A stretch of 64,000 nucleotides of DNA from Humibacillus xanthopallidus (GTDB lineage: Bacteria; Actinomycetota; Actinomycetes; Actinomycetales; Dermatophilaceae). The stretch is from the NCBI RefSeq assembly GCF_006716675.1, contig NZ_VFPM01000001.1, positions 1 to 64,000 on the forward strand, in the 5' to 3' direction. The translations under genes were made by a program, and so were the position numbers. Numbering within the stretch: position 1 is the first letter of the stretch; the number at the start of each line of letters is the position of its first letter. Shown here piece by piece: positions 43,525-52,387 of this stretch. Under the pieces are notes generated by a model that worked only from the letters and a program-made list of their open reading frames with translations, was not told the origin of the DNA and did not search any database.

Positions 43525-44193
43525 TCACACGTCCTCGTCGGTGCCCTCGCCGTCGCCGTCGCGTTCGTCCATGAGGGCGTGCGCGAGGGTCTCCTGCAGC
43601 CAGGTGAGGAAGTCGTACCACGCCATCGCGTAGCCGAGCGGGTCGTCGTCGTCGATGGTCTCCATCGCCGCGTGCAGGGCCTCGGCGTCCTCCTCGGTGC
43701 GCATGCCCATCCGCTCGCCGAGCAGCAGCCGCACGTCGGTGAGGGCGATGAGGAACGCCGGCGCCTGCGCCGCGTCGAGGACGACGCGGTCCTCGTCGGC
43801 TGCCTCGATGCGACCGATCGCGAGGTCGAGGTTGGAGCTCTTGCGCTGGCGCAGTCCCTCCTCGGTGAGGCGCCGGAACTCCGCGGCCACCTCGTCGTCA
43901 CCCCGGTGCGCGGTCGGCAGGAGCCGGTCGAGCGCGGGGTCGCGGTGGCCGGTGTCGGCGGGCTCGTCGTCACCGCTGCTGCCGGTGCTGTCGGCGCTGC
44001 CCGTGCCCTGGTCGGCGAGGTCGAGCGACACCCCCATCGACGCGACGAGGTCGTCGAAGGCGTCGCCCGTGGCCTCGATCTCGGGCGAGAGCAGCACGCG
44101 GGTCTGCTGCATGAGCCCGGAGAGGATGAGGCGCTCACCGTCGTCGAGGAGGGCGACGAAGCCGTCGGGCTCACGGAGGAAGGCGCGCGCCAT
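43525..44193 (-). CDS. DUF2017 family protein
   Basis: A 222-residue acidic protein starting with ATG at 44193. [37 protein letters not shown], then ALDRLLPTAHRGDDEVAAEF RRLTEEGLRQRKSSNLDLAI, and ETIDDDDPLGYAMAWYDFLT WLQETL are family-typical. It is always found next to clpS in actinobacteria but has no known function. Its ATG overlaps the clpS stop (ATGA), so translation is coupled. No membrane segment or catalytic motif is seen. Confidence 0.9.
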   Translation of the reverse strand: MARAFLREPDGFVALLDDGERLILSGLMQQTRVLLSPEIEATGDAFDDLVASMGVSLDLADQGTGSADSTGSSGDDEPADTGHRDPALDRLLPTAHRGDDEVAAEFRRLTEEGLRQRKSSNLDLAIGRIEAADEDRVVLDAAQAPAFLIALTDVRLLLGERMGMRTEEDAEALHAAMETIDDDDPLGYAMAWYDFLTWLQETLAHALMDERDGDGEGTDEDV

Positions 44194-44498
44194 CACTCGT
44201 CCTTCTCGAACGTCGCCCAGAGTCCGTAGCCCTGGAGGGCCTCGGCGTCGCGCTCCATCGACTCGCGCGGGCCGTGGGAGACGACGGCGCGACCCCTGAC
44301 GTGGACGTCCATCATGAGCTTCTCCGCCTTGCTCCTCGGATAGGCGAAGTAGGTCTCGAAGACCCATGTCACGTAGGTCATGAGGTTGACCGGGTCGTTC
44401 CACACGATGGTGACCCACGGGACGTCGGGCGCGACGACCTCGTCGAGCGAGGTGACCTCCTCCTCGACGGGCGCGAGCGACAGGCTGGCGGTTGGCAC
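44193..44498 (-). CDS. clpS: ClpS, adaptor of the Clp protease
   Basis: A 101-residue adaptor that delivers N-end-rule substrates to ClpA/ClpC-ClpP. The core is [24 protein letters not shown], with the N-D-x-x-N/T-x6 region that binds N-degrons, and [21 protein letters not shown] 20-residue acidic N-terminal extension is typical. It lies upstream of DUF2017 in one operon and divergently from pncB. Confidence 0.95.
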   Translation of the reverse strand: MPTASLSLAPVEEEVTSLDEVVAPDVPWVTIVWNDPVNLMTYVTWVFETYFAYPRSKAEKLMMDVHVRGRAVVSHGPRESMERDAEALQGYGLWATFEKDE

Positions 44499-44563
44499 AC
44501 GCCCACACTAGGGCCCTCGACGTCAGCGGTATGCCGGGTGGCCTCCGCCCGTAGGGTGGCGGG

Positions 44564-45877
44564 GTGAGCACCCGTGCGACCACCGCCGCCAGCACCGCCC
44601 TGCTGACCGACCACTACGAGCTGACGATGCTCCAGGCCGCGCTCGCCTCCGGCGAGGCGCACCGGCGCTGCGTCTTCGAGGCCTTCGCGAGGCGGCTTCC
44701 CGACGGGCGGCGCTACGGCGTCGTCGGCGGGACCGGCCGCATCCTCGAAGCGCTCGAGGACTTCCGCTTCGGCGACGACGAGCTGCGCTTCCTCACCGAC
44801 GCCGAGGTCGTCGACCGGGCGACGCTCGACTGGCTGGCCTCCTACCGCTTCACCGGTGATGTCAGCGGCTATGCGGAGGGCGAGTGCTACTTCCCCGGCT
44901 CGCCGGTGCTCGTCGTCGAGTCGTCCTTCGCCGAGGGCGTCCTGCTCGAGACCTTGGTGCTGTCGATCCTCAACCACGACACCGCGATCGCGTCGGCTGC
45001 CTCGCGCATGACGAGCGCCGCCGGGGGCCGGCCGTGCATCGAGATGGGTTCGCGTCGCACGCAGGAGGAGTCGGCCGTCGCGGCGGCGCGGGCGGCCTAC
45101 ATCAGCGGCTTCGACGCGACGAGCAACCTCGAGGCGGGGCGGCGCTACGGCGTTCCCACGACGGGCACGGCCGCACACGCCTTCACCCTGCTCTACGACT
45201 CCGAGCGCGAGGCCTTCACCGCGCAGGTCGAGTCGCTGGGCAAGGGCACGACGCTGCTCGTCGACACCTACGACGTGCGCCACGCGGTCGACCTCGCCAT
45301 CGAGATCGCCGGGCCCGAGCTGGGCGCCGTGCGCCTCGACTCCGGCGACCTGCTCATCCAGGCGACCGAGGTGCGGGCCCAGCTCGACGCCGCCGGCAAC
45401 CACGACACCCGCATCATCGTCACCTCCGACCTCGACGAGTTCGCCATCGCCGCGCTGGCTGCGGGCCCGGTCAGCGGCTATGGCGTCGGCACCGCCCTCG
45501 TCACGGGGTCGGGCGCCCCGACGGCGTCGATGGTCTACAAGCTCGTGCAGCGTGAGGACGCCGCGGGCGTCATGCAGGGCGTCGCCAAGAAGAGCAAGGA
45601 CAAGGCGTCGGTCGGGGGCCGCAAGTGGGCGCTGCGCCGACGCAACGAGCGCGGTGTCGCGCAGGCCGAGATCATCGGCGTCGGCGAGCAGCCGCGCGAC
45701 GACGGCGACGACCGTGCCCTCATGGTCGAGCTCGTCAGGGACGGCGAGGTGGTCGACCACCAGGACATCCACGAGGCGCGGGCGCGGCACGAGGCGTCGC
45801 GCGCTGAGCTGCCGCGTGCTGCCCGCCAGCTCTCACGGGGGGAGCCCGTCATTCCCACCATCTACGAGGAGGACTGA
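44564..45877 (+). CDS. pncB: Nicotinate phosphoribosyltransferase
   Basis: A 437-residue enzyme of the Preiss-Handler NAD pathway: nicotinate + PRPP (+ATP) to nicotinate mononucleotide. ALLTDHYELTMLQAALASGE and RCVFEAFARRLPDGRRYGVV are the N-terminus. PCIEMGSRRTQEESAVAAAR and YGVPTTGTAAHAFTLLYDSE contain the conserved His of the GT-AH-F motif. LDSGDLLIQATEVR binds the phosphoribosyl group. GTG start at 44564. It diverges from clpS, is followed three bases later by pncA, and forms with it an NAD salvage operon. Confidence 0.95.
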   Translation: MSTRATTAASTALLTDHYELTMLQAALASGEAHRRCVFEAFARRLPDGRRYGVVGGTGRILEALEDFRFGDDELRFLTDAEVVDRATLDWLASYRFTGDVSGYAEGECYFPGSPVLVVESSFAEGVLLETLVLSILNHDTAIASAASRMTSAAGGRPCIEMGSRRTQEESAVAAARAAYISGFDATSNLEAGRRYGVPTTGTAAHAFTLLYDSEREAFTAQVESLGKGTTLLVDTYDVRHAVDLAIEIAGPELGAVRLDSGDLLIQATEVRAQLDAAGNHDTRIIVTSDLDEFAIAALAAGPVSGYGVGTALVTGSGAPTASMVYKLVQREDAAGVMQGVAKKSKDKASVGGRKWALRRRNERGVAQAEIIGVGEQPRDDGDDRALMVELVRDGEVVDHQDIHEARARHEASRAELPRAARQLSRGEPVIPTIYEED

Positions 45878-45880
45878 GCC

Positions 45881-46480
45881 ATGGCCGAATCCGAGGGACG
45901 TGCGCTGATCATCGTCGACGTGCAGAACGACTTCTGCGAGGGCGGCTCGCTCGCCGTGACCGGCGGGGCCGAGGTCGCACAGCACGTGTCGGAGCACGTC
46001 GTGCGGCACGCTGCCGACTACGACCACGTCGTCGCGACCGCCGACTGGCACATCGACCCCGGGCCGCACTTCTCCGACACCCCCGACTACATCGACTCGT
46101 GGCCGGTGCACTGCGTCGCCGACTCCGAGGGCGCCGACTTCTATCCGCACCTCACGACTGCGCTGCACCACGTCGAGGCGGTCTTCCGCAAGGGCGAGCA
46201 CGCCGCCGCCTACAGCGGGTTCGAGGGTCACAGCGACGACGGCGAGGGCTCGTCGCTCGCCGCCTGGCTGCGCGACCACCAGGTCGGTCAGGTCGAGGTC
46301 GTCGGCATCGCGACCGACCACTGCGTGCGGGCCACGGCCCTCGACGCCCAGCGCGAGGGCTTCGACACGACGGTGCTGCTCGACCTGACCGCGGGAGTGG
46401 CTCGGCCCACGACGGACGCGGCGTTGCGCGAGATGGAGGAGGCCGGCATACGCCTCCTCGGCGCCCCGACAGTGTCGTGA
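45881..46480 (+). CDS. pncA: Nicotinamidase
   Basis: A 199-residue isochorismatase-fold enzyme hydrolysing nicotinamide to nicotinate. The triad is D in IIVDVQNDFCEGGS, K in VEAVFRKGEHAAAYSGFEG and C in VGIATDHCVRATALDA. The metal site D-W-H is in ATADWHIDPGPHFSD. It starts three bases after pncB and feeds nicotinate to it. The enzyme also activates pyrazinamide in other actinobacteria. Confidence 0.95.
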   Translation: MAESEGRALIIVDVQNDFCEGGSLAVTGGAEVAQHVSEHVVRHAADYDHVVATADWHIDPGPHFSDTPDYIDSWPVHCVADSEGADFYPHLTTALHHVEAVFRKGEHAAAYSGFEGHSDDGEGSSLAAWLRDHQVGQVEVVGIATDHCVRATALDAQREGFDTTVLLDLTAGVARPTTDAALREMEEAGIRLLGAPTVS

Positions 46481-46607
46481 GCCACAGCCACCCTTTCCGG
46501 ATGACGACCTCCGTCGGGTGACGCCGAGAACGGCGAGCGTGGCTGGTCGCCCCGCCCGCCGCCCTCCGTGGTCGGTGGTCGTCATCCACCACCGATGGAG
46601 CCTGCGC

Positions 46608-47423
46608 TCAGCGGCCGGCGCGTGTCACCTGGAGCTTCTGGTTCACTTCGACGACCGTGCAGTCGAAGACGCCGCACGCAAAGACGAGCGAGACGGACGT
46701 GGCCTTGCCGCCGGCGAACAGCCCGTTGCTGCTCGTGACGATCGCCTCCCACGAGTGCACGGCGCCGTCGCACTCGAGCGGGTAGACGAAGAAGAAGCCC
46801 TCGATCTTCATGCGGCCGACGGTCTGGGTCACAGTGCCCTCGACGTCGCTCGAGTAGCCGTCCGCGTTGGCGCAGGAGTACGTCCCGCGCAGCAGGAGGC
46901 TGCCGTCCCGGTATGCCGTCGCCTTCGGTTCGACCGTCAGCGTGGCCACGGGTGCAGGCGGGAGCGCGGAGAATCCGGCCACGAGGTTGCCGCCGATGAC
47001 CCCGGCGGTGTCGGAGAAGGCCATGACGTAGTACGTCGTGCCTGCCTCGCCCCGGACGGCGGCGCTGCCCGGCCCGCACGCCACGACGCTGCTGTCCGTG
47101 GTCGGCTCGCCGGCGACGATGATGACCCCGGCCGTGAAGTCCGAACCGGACACGTCGACCAGCAGGCCGTCACCGGTGGTGTCGGTGTAGGTGAACCAGA
47201 CCGAGCCGTTCGTCACCGGGGCACCGCACCGGGTGTTGAGCGCGGCGTCGAGTGCGTCCGTGGTCGCATCGCTGGTGTCCTGCACCACCGTGGAGGGCAC
47301 GCTGACCGCGACCGCCCCTGAGGGGATGTCGTTGCCGGGTGGAGCCGCGAGGGCGGTCGAGGCCCCCATCGGTGCGAGAAGCAGCGCCGCGACCGCGGCG
47401 ATGATGAACCTGCGAGTCTTCAT
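46608..47423 (-). CDS. Secreted protein, DUF6299-like C-terminal domain
   Basis: A 271-residue protein with signal peptide RRFIIAAVAALLLAPMGAST ALA (residues 4-27). The middle (GSVWFTYTDTTGDGLLVDVS to AAVRGEAGTTYYVMAF) looks like a beta-sandwich. The last 100 residues (SLLLRGTYSCANADGYSSDV to FACGVFDCTVVEVNQ) resemble the C-terminal domain of the secreted protein at 52388, with paired cysteines. Family name is by resemblance only. No catalytic residues are evident; probably a surface or extracellular binding protein. Confidence 0.7.
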   Translation of the reverse strand: MKTRRFIIAAVAALLLAPMGASTALAAPPGNDIPSGAVAVSVPSTVVQDTSDATTDALDAALNTRCGAPVTNGSVWFTYTDTTGDGLLVDVSGSDFTAGVIIVAGEPTTDSSVVACGPGSAAVRGEAGTTYYVMAFSDTAGVIGGNLVAGFSALPPAPVATLTVEPKATAYRDGSLLLRGTYSCANADGYSSDVEGTVTQTVGRMKIEGFFFVYPLECDGAVHSWEAIVTSSNGLFAGGKATSVSLVFACGVFDCTVVEVNQKLQVTRAGR

Positions 47424-47605
47424 GCTGATCCCCTTGATCCCTGTCGGCGCTCGTCGTTGGGCGCCTACCCACCATGACGTTTCGGCGCCACTGGCCGTTG
47501 TCGGAATCCGCGAAGACGGGAAGAGTCTTTACCTTTGGGGCGAGTCGGTCAGATGCGGATGCCCGCCGCTGGGAGGAGATCAACCAGTCAGCCCGGGCGC
47601 GGGCG

Positions 47606-48328
47606 TCAGCGCAGGATGGCCGCGAGCGCCTGAGCCGCGCGTTCGAGCCGAGGCCCGATGAGGGCGGCGTCCAGCGCACGGAGCGACACCACTCCGACGG
47701 AGGCCTCCACCGTGGGCCGGCCGACCGCGTCGACCCCGCCGACGAGGGCGACCCCTCCGGCTGCGATGGGCGAGGTGGACATCCGCACGATGGGGACGGC
47801 GAGCCCGTGGGCCCCGGCCTGCAGCTCACCGTCGGACGCGACGGGGCCGGTCTCGCCGGCCCGCCCGGCAAGGATGGCCCGGCCGGCCGCCCCCTGCTCG
47901 AGGCGGTGCCGCGCGCCGGAGCGGTAGGCGACGTGGACGTCGGTCCACGACGGCTCGACGACGACGAGGGCGAGCGCCTCGTCGCCCTCGGCGATGGTCA
48001 GGTGGGCCGTCGCGCCAACCGCGTCGGCGAGCTCTCGCAGCACGGGCCGCGCCTCGGCCCGCACGATCGGCGTGACCGCGGACGCGAGACGGCTGATGCC
48101 GAGGGCGAGGCGCACCCTCCCGTCGTCGGCGCGGGCAACGAGGTGGTGGGCCTCGAGCGTGGTCACCAGCCGGTAGACCACGGGTCGTCCCACTCCGAGG
48201 GCCGTCGCGAGCTCGGTCACGGTCAGTCCAGCGGAATCGCCTCGTGCAGCGAGCGATTCGAGAATCCGTATGCCGCGGTCGAGGGTCTGCGACGCCTCCG
48301 ACCGCGGCGCTGAAGCCTCGGACGTCAC
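47606..48328 (-). CDS. IclR-family regulator, probable homogentisate-pathway repressor
   Basis: A 240-residue protein starting with GTG at 48328, four bases after the hmgA stop, so both form one operon. The winged helix is ASQTLDRGIRILESLAARGD then LTVTELATALGVGRPVVYRL VTTLEAHHLV. The ligand-binding domain runs from about residue 95 (AVGATAHLTIAEGDEALALV) to the end. IclR regulators often control aromatic catabolism and bind pathway intermediates such as homogentisate. A 19-bp palindrome in the hmgA divergent promoter is the best candidate operator. Confidence 0.85.
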   Translation of the reverse strand: MTSEASAPRSEASQTLDRGIRILESLAARGDSAGLTVTELATALGVGRPVVYRLVTTLEAHHLVARADDGRVRLALGISRLASAVTPIVRAEARPVLRELADAVGATAHLTIAEGDEALALVVVEPSWTDVHVAYRSGARHRLEQGAAGRAILAGRAGETGPVASDGELQAGAHGLAVPIVRMSTSPIAAGGVALVGGVDAVGRPTVEASVGVVSLRALDAALIGPRLERAAQALAAILR

Positions 48329-48332
48329 CCGC

Positions 48333-49613
48333 TCAGCCCTCGGAGTGCACGCCGCCGACGGCACCCGGCCGCGGCCGGCCGAGGCCCTGCGACCACGACA
48401 TCGCGTAGAGGCCGTCATCGACGGCCAGGCCACCCTCGCCGAGCTCCAGCGGACGGAAGGTGTCGACCATGACGGCGAGCTCGTCGAAGCGCTCGACGCC
48501 GATCGACCCCTCGGTCGCCCCGGGCTGAGGTCCGTGCGGGTGCCCGCCGGGGTGCACCGAGATCGATCCCTTGCCGATGCCCGAGCCCTTCCGCGCCTCG
48601 TAGTCGCCGTCGACGTAGAACATGATCTCGTCGCTGTCGACGTTCGAGTGGTAGTAGGGCACCGGGATGGCGAGCGGATGGTAGTCGACCTTGCGCGGCA
48701 CGAAGTTGCAGATGACGAAGTTCCACCCCTCGAAGACCTGGTGGACGGGCGGCGGCTGGTGGATGCGGCCCGTGATCGGCTCGAAGTCGCGGACGTTGAA
48801 GACGTAGGGATAGAGGCAGCCGTCCCACCCGACGACGTCGAGCGGGTGGAAGGGCAGCGTGTGCACGGTGCCGACGACGCCTCCCGGGCCGTTCCCGCGG
48901 TGCTTGATGTAAACGTCGGTCTGCTCGTCGGGGTCGGCACCGACGTCCTCGGCGAGGAGGGGACCGGCCGGCTGCCGCAGGTCGCGCTCGCAGTAGGGGG
49001 CGTGCTCGAGGAGCTGGCCGTACTTGCTGAGGTAGCGCTTCGGCGGCGCGATGTGGCTGTTGGCCTCGATGCAGTAGGCCCGCAGCGGGTCCTTCGTCGA
49101 CTTCTTCGGGATCCACCGGTGCGTCGTCGCCCGAGGGATGATGACGTAGTCGCCCTCGGCGACGTCGAAGGAGCCGAAAACGGTCTCGACACGGGCCTTC
49201 CCGCGCTCCACGTAGACACACTCGTCGCCGATGCCGTTGCGGTACCACGGGCTCGGCGACGCCGCGACGACGTAGGAGATGCGCACGTCACCGTTGCCGA
49301 GGACGAGCCGGCGGCCCGTGACGACATCGGCGGCGCGGGCGGCCTTGGCGTCGAAGAGGTCGTGCAGCTTGAGGTGCCGCGGCGTGAGCGGGTGGTTGGG
49401 CGTCGTCGACTGGTCGGGCAGCTCCCACACGCGCGAGTCGACGATCGTCGACGGGATGTTGCGGTGGTAGAGCAGCGAGCTGTCTGAGCTGAACCCCTCC
49501 TCCCCCATGAGCTCCTCGTAGTAGAGCTCGCCTGCCTTGGGGCCCCGGCCGGGACGACGGTGCTGCGTGTGACGCTTCGGCGGGATGCTGCCGACGGCTT
49601 GGTAGTGAGCCAT
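48333..49613 (-). CDS. hmgA: Homogentisate 1,2-dioxygenase
   Basis: A 426-residue Fe(II) enzyme opening the ring of homogentisate to maleylacetoacetate. The start is ATG 49613 (MAHYQAVGSIPPKRHTQHR). Characteristic segments include YVIIPRATTHRWIPKKS, WDGCLYPYVFNVRDFEPITG RIHQPPPVHQ, and the iron site PYYHSNVDSDEIMFYVDGDY (His, Glu) with ISVHPGGHPHGPQPG (His). Length agrees with the family. It faces the unknown gene and fahA across a short divergent promoter and is followed by its probable regulator. Confidence 0.95.
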   Translation of the reverse strand: MAHYQAVGSIPPKRHTQHRRPGRGPKAGELYYEELMGEEGFSSDSSLLYHRNIPSTIVDSRVWELPDQSTTPNHPLTPRHLKLHDLFDAKAARAADVVTGRRLVLGNGDVRISYVVAASPSPWYRNGIGDECVYVERGKARVETVFGSFDVAEGDYVIIPRATTHRWIPKKSTKDPLRAYCIEANSHIAPPKRYLSKYGQLLEHAPYCERDLRQPAGPLLAEDVGADPDEQTDVYIKHRGNGPGGVVGTVHTLPFHPLDVVGWDGCLYPYVFNVRDFEPITGRIHQPPPVHQVFEGWNFVICNFVPRKVDYHPLAIPVPYYHSNVDSDEIMFYVDGDYEARKGSGIGKGSISVHPGGHPHGPQPGATEGSIGVERFDELAVMVDTFRPLELGEGGLAVDDGLYAMSWSQGLGRPRPGAVGGVHSEG

Positions 49614-49636
49614 GGCTCCTCGATCATCGTTGACAA

Positions 49637-49655
49637 GCGTCCGATAATCGGACGC
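49637..49655. promoter_or_regulatory. 19-bp palindrome in the hmgA / fahA divergent promoter
   Basis: GCGTCCGAT-A-ATCGGACGC is a perfect palindrome in the 82 bases between hmgA and the divergent gene at 49696. A TTGACA (49630-49635) lies directly beside it. The size and position suit an IclR dimer, so it is the likely operator of the adjacent regulator, acting in both directions. Confidence 0.7.
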
Positions 49656-49695
49656 TGGCGTATCACTAATGCCACAGTGGAGTACGCTCCCCCAC

Positions 49696-50550
49696 ATGTC
49701 AAGGACGCCGCTCTTCGACCGCCTCGTCGACGACGCGGCCGTCTTCCCGCCGGGGCTCGCACCACTCGACGTCGCCGTGCGCGAGCACCTCGACCGGCGG
49801 ACCCAGCCGTATGCCGGCCACGTCGGCACGCTCCTCGTGCCGGCCGTCGCCGCCGCTGAGCTGGCGCGCCTCGCAGCCGGCGACGAGCGGACGGTGGCAC
49901 GTGCACTCGAGGTCGGGCTCGTCGTGCGCCCCGGCTCCCCCGTCCAGCCGCTCGTCGAGGCCACGGACCTGCTCCGCGACGAGGCCCGAGTCGTCGTCAT
50001 CGGAGTCGAGCTCGGCTGGTCGAGCGGCTGGCGTTCGGCACTCGACCTCGACGTGCCCGTCGCCGTCGAGGTCGGCCGCGGCACCGACCAGGTGGCCGGG
50101 CTCGACGACATCGCCGCCGCGGTCGACGACGACCACGACGTCATCGCGAAGTTCCGCACCGGCGCCACCCCGTCGTGGCCCTGGCCCGACGAGCACGCGC
50201 TCGGCGGCTTCATCGACGCCGTGGTCCTGCACGGGCTCTCGTTCAAGCTGACCGGCGGCCTGCACCATGCCGTGCGCGGACGCTACGGCTCCGAGCAGCA
50301 GCACGGGCTGCTCAACGTCATCGTCGCCACCCACGAGGCACTCGGCGGAGCGGAGGCGCCGGAGCTCGCCCAGATCCTGGCGCAGACGAGCGCCGAGCTG
50401 CTCGCGGAGCGCGTGTCCCGCCTGACGGCCGTCGACGCGGCGCGCGTGCGAGCCAGCTTCACGGCATACGGCTGCTGCGGGGTGCTCGACCCGCTCGTCG
50501 AGCTCGCCGCCCTGGGCCTCATCGCCGAGCACCCGCACCTCGACCGCTGA
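49696..50550 (+). CDS. Unknown conserved protein between hmgA and fahA
   Basis: A 284-residue cytoplasmic protein from ATG 49696; an ATG at 49669 would fall in the promoter. I do not recognise the family. It begins PLFDRLVDDAAVFPPGLAPL and has VVVIGVELGWSSGWRSALDL, DVPVAVEVGRGTDQVAGLDD, HDVIAKFRTGATPSWPWPDE and GLSFKLTGGLHHAVRG, a pattern of alternating strands and helices with conserved-looking Lys, Arg and His that suits an enzyme. It is followed by fahA with a 46-base gap. In many organisms maleylacetoacetate isomerase lies here, but this protein has no GST or DinB features. A role in that step is a guess. Confidence 0.75.
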   Translation: MSRTPLFDRLVDDAAVFPPGLAPLDVAVREHLDRRTQPYAGHVGTLLVPAVAAAELARLAAGDERTVARALEVGLVVRPGSPVQPLVEATDLLRDEARVVVIGVELGWSSGWRSALDLDVPVAVEVGRGTDQVAGLDDIAAAVDDDHDVIAKFRTGATPSWPWPDEHALGGFIDAVVLHGLSFKLTGGLHHAVRGRYGSEQQHGLLNVIVATHEALGGAEAPELAQILAQTSAELLAERVSRLTAVDAARVRASFTAYGCCGVLDPLVELAALGLIAEHPHLDR

Positions 50551-50596
50551 CCCATCCCCGACGCATCCCCCGACGCATCCCCCGAGGAGACCGCAC

Positions 50597-51847
50597 GTGA
50601 CCACGTGGCTCGACGTCCCGGCCGACCACCCCTTCGGCATCGACACGCTCCCCTACGGCGTGTTCTCCACCCGCGATGCGCCGCAGCGGCGTCGGGTCGG
50701 TGTCCGCATCGGCGACCACGTGCTCGACGCGAGCGCCGTCGCCGCGATCGGGCGAGACGCCGGAATGGTCGGTGACGGTCCCGACCTCGCGACCGTGTGG
50801 GAGACCCCGAGCCTCAACAGCTTCCTGGCGCTCGGCCGCCCCGCGTGGACGATCGCGCGCGAGTGGCTGACCGAGATCCTCACCGACGACGTGCACCGGG
50901 CAGGCGTCGAGCCGCACCTCATACCGCTCGACCGCGTGACCGTGCACCTGCCGATCGACGTGGCCGACTACGTCGACTTCTACGCGAGCGAGCACCACGC
51001 GAGCAACGTCGGGCAGATCTTCCGACCGGACAACGCCGCGCTGCCACCGAACTGGAAGCACCTCCCGATCGGCTACCACGGCAGGGCGGGAACGGTCGTC
51101 GTCACGGGCACCGACGTCGTGCGACCGAGCGGCCAGCGCAAGGGACCGCAGGACCCCGCACCTGTCTTCGGTCCGAGCATCCGGCTCGACATCGAGGCAG
51201 AGCTCGGATACGTCGTCGGCGGCGCGACGGCGATCGGCTCGCGCGTGTCCGTCGACGAGGCTGTCGACCACATCTTCGGCGTGGTCATCCTCAACGACTG
51301 GAGTGCACGCGACATCCAGGCCTGGGAGTACGTGCCTCTCGGGCCGTTCCTCGGCAAGTCCTTCGCGACCTCCGTCTCGGCGTGGGTCACGCCTCTCGAC
51401 GCGCTCCGCGAAGCTCGCGTCTCCCTTCCGGGGCAAGCGGATCCGCCGGTGCTGCCCTATCTGCAGGGTGACGCGTTCGGGCTCGACGTGCACGTCGAGG
51501 TCAGCCTCAACGGCGCCGTCGTGTCGCGGCCGGAGCACGCGGGGATGTACTGGTCGCCGGCGCAGATGCTCGCCCACCTCACGGTCAACGGCGCCTCCCT
51601 GAGAGACGGCGACCTCTTCGGCTCCGGCACCATCAGCGGACCGACCGTGGGCTCCCGCGGCAGCCTGCTCGAGCTCACGTGGAACGGCACCCGACCGCTG
51701 ACCCTGCCCGACGGCTCCAGCCGCGGCTTCCTCGAGGACGGCGACACCGTGACGATGACGGCGTGGGCGCCCGGCCCCGGAGGATCGAGGATCGGCCTCG
51801 GTGAGGTGACGGGCACGATTCGGCCCGCTGTGCCCCTGGAGGCGTGA
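50597..51847 (+). CDS. fahA: Fumarylacetoacetase
   Basis: A 416-residue enzyme cleaving fumarylacetoacetate to fumarate and acetoacetate, the last step of tyrosine degradation. The start is GTG 50597 behind GAGGAG. The metal/catalytic region reads VADYVDFYASEHHASNVGQI FRPDNAALPPNWKHLPIGYH GRAGTVV, with D, Y and H as expected. IRLDIEAELGYVVGGATAIG and HIFGVVILNDWSARDIQAWE YVPLGPFLGKSF follow. It is the second gene of the unit that diverges from hmgA. Confidence 0.95.
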   Translation: MTTWLDVPADHPFGIDTLPYGVFSTRDAPQRRRVGVRIGDHVLDASAVAAIGRDAGMVGDGPDLATVWETPSLNSFLALGRPAWTIAREWLTEILTDDVHRAGVEPHLIPLDRVTVHLPIDVADYVDFYASEHHASNVGQIFRPDNAALPPNWKHLPIGYHGRAGTVVVTGTDVVRPSGQRKGPQDPAPVFGPSIRLDIEAELGYVVGGATAIGSRVSVDEAVDHIFGVVILNDWSARDIQAWEYVPLGPFLGKSFATSVSAWVTPLDALREARVSLPGQADPPVLPYLQGDAFGLDVHVEVSLNGAVVSRPEHAGMYWSPAQMLAHLTVNGASLRDGDLFGSGTISGPTVGSRGSLLELTWNGTRPLTLPDGSSRGFLEDGDTVTMTAWAPGPGGSRIGLGEVTGTIRPAVPLEA

Positions 51848-51880
51848 CCGGGTCCGGTCTGGCCCCCGGTGCCCTCCTCG

Positions 51881-52336
51881 TCAGCCCACCGGTTCGACGA
51901 GCCCGTGCCACGACCACTTCGGGATGCTCAACGCGTCGGGGACGTCGTCCGGTGAGTGGTGGTAGCGGCTCATCGTCGTCGTCGTGGCCCAGGCGAAGTA
52001 GTCGTGCAGGGCGCCGCGGAGGGGCTCCTCGGTGAGTCCGACGTCGTCGAGGGCCTCGTCGAAGCAGGCGATGGCCCTGCGGTCCATCTCCTCGTGGGGG
52101 CCGTTGCCGCTGTGCATCCGCACGACCTCGGTCTCGTCGCCCATCGTGCGCGAGTAGGTGTCGGGGCCACCGAGCGCCTCACCCCAGTAGGCGGCGAGAC
52201 GCTCGGAGTGGTCGTCACGGAACCCGTGGCTGAAGGCGTGGCTCACGATCTCGTCGGCAAGGACCCGCTCGTGCCAGGCGTGGGCCAGCCTCAGCATGGC
52301 CTCGGAGCCACCAGCTGCGTCATGGAGCGTCTGCAT
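51881..52336 (-). CDS. Truncated-hemoglobin-like globin
   Basis: A 151-residue protein from ATG 52336 (longer start at GTG 52372 possible). AMLRLAHAWHERVLADEIVS HAFSHGFRDDHSERLAAYWG EALGGP is the group II truncated globin N-terminus. VVRMHSGNGPHEEMDRRAIA CFDEAL would carry the proximal His, and WATTTTMSRYH forms the last helix. The family binds haem and O2/NO. Its gene follows fahA in convergent orientation, and its involvement in the oxygen-dependent tyrosine pathway is only suggestive. Confidence 0.7.
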   Translation of the reverse strand: MQTLHDAAGGSEAMLRLAHAWHERVLADEIVSHAFSHGFRDDHSERLAAYWGEALGGPDTYSRTMGDETEVVRMHSGNGPHEEMDRRAIACFDEALDDVGLTEEPLRGALHDYFAWATTTTMSRYHHSPDDVPDALSIPKWSWHGLVEPVG

Positions 52337-52387
52337 CCATCCACTCTGCCAGTCGCGAATGCGCACGGTCACGGATGGCCCTTGTCG

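Noticed and set aside
46481..46607. Terminator after pncA
   Set aside because: I could not find a clean stem of more than eight base pairs in this stretch.
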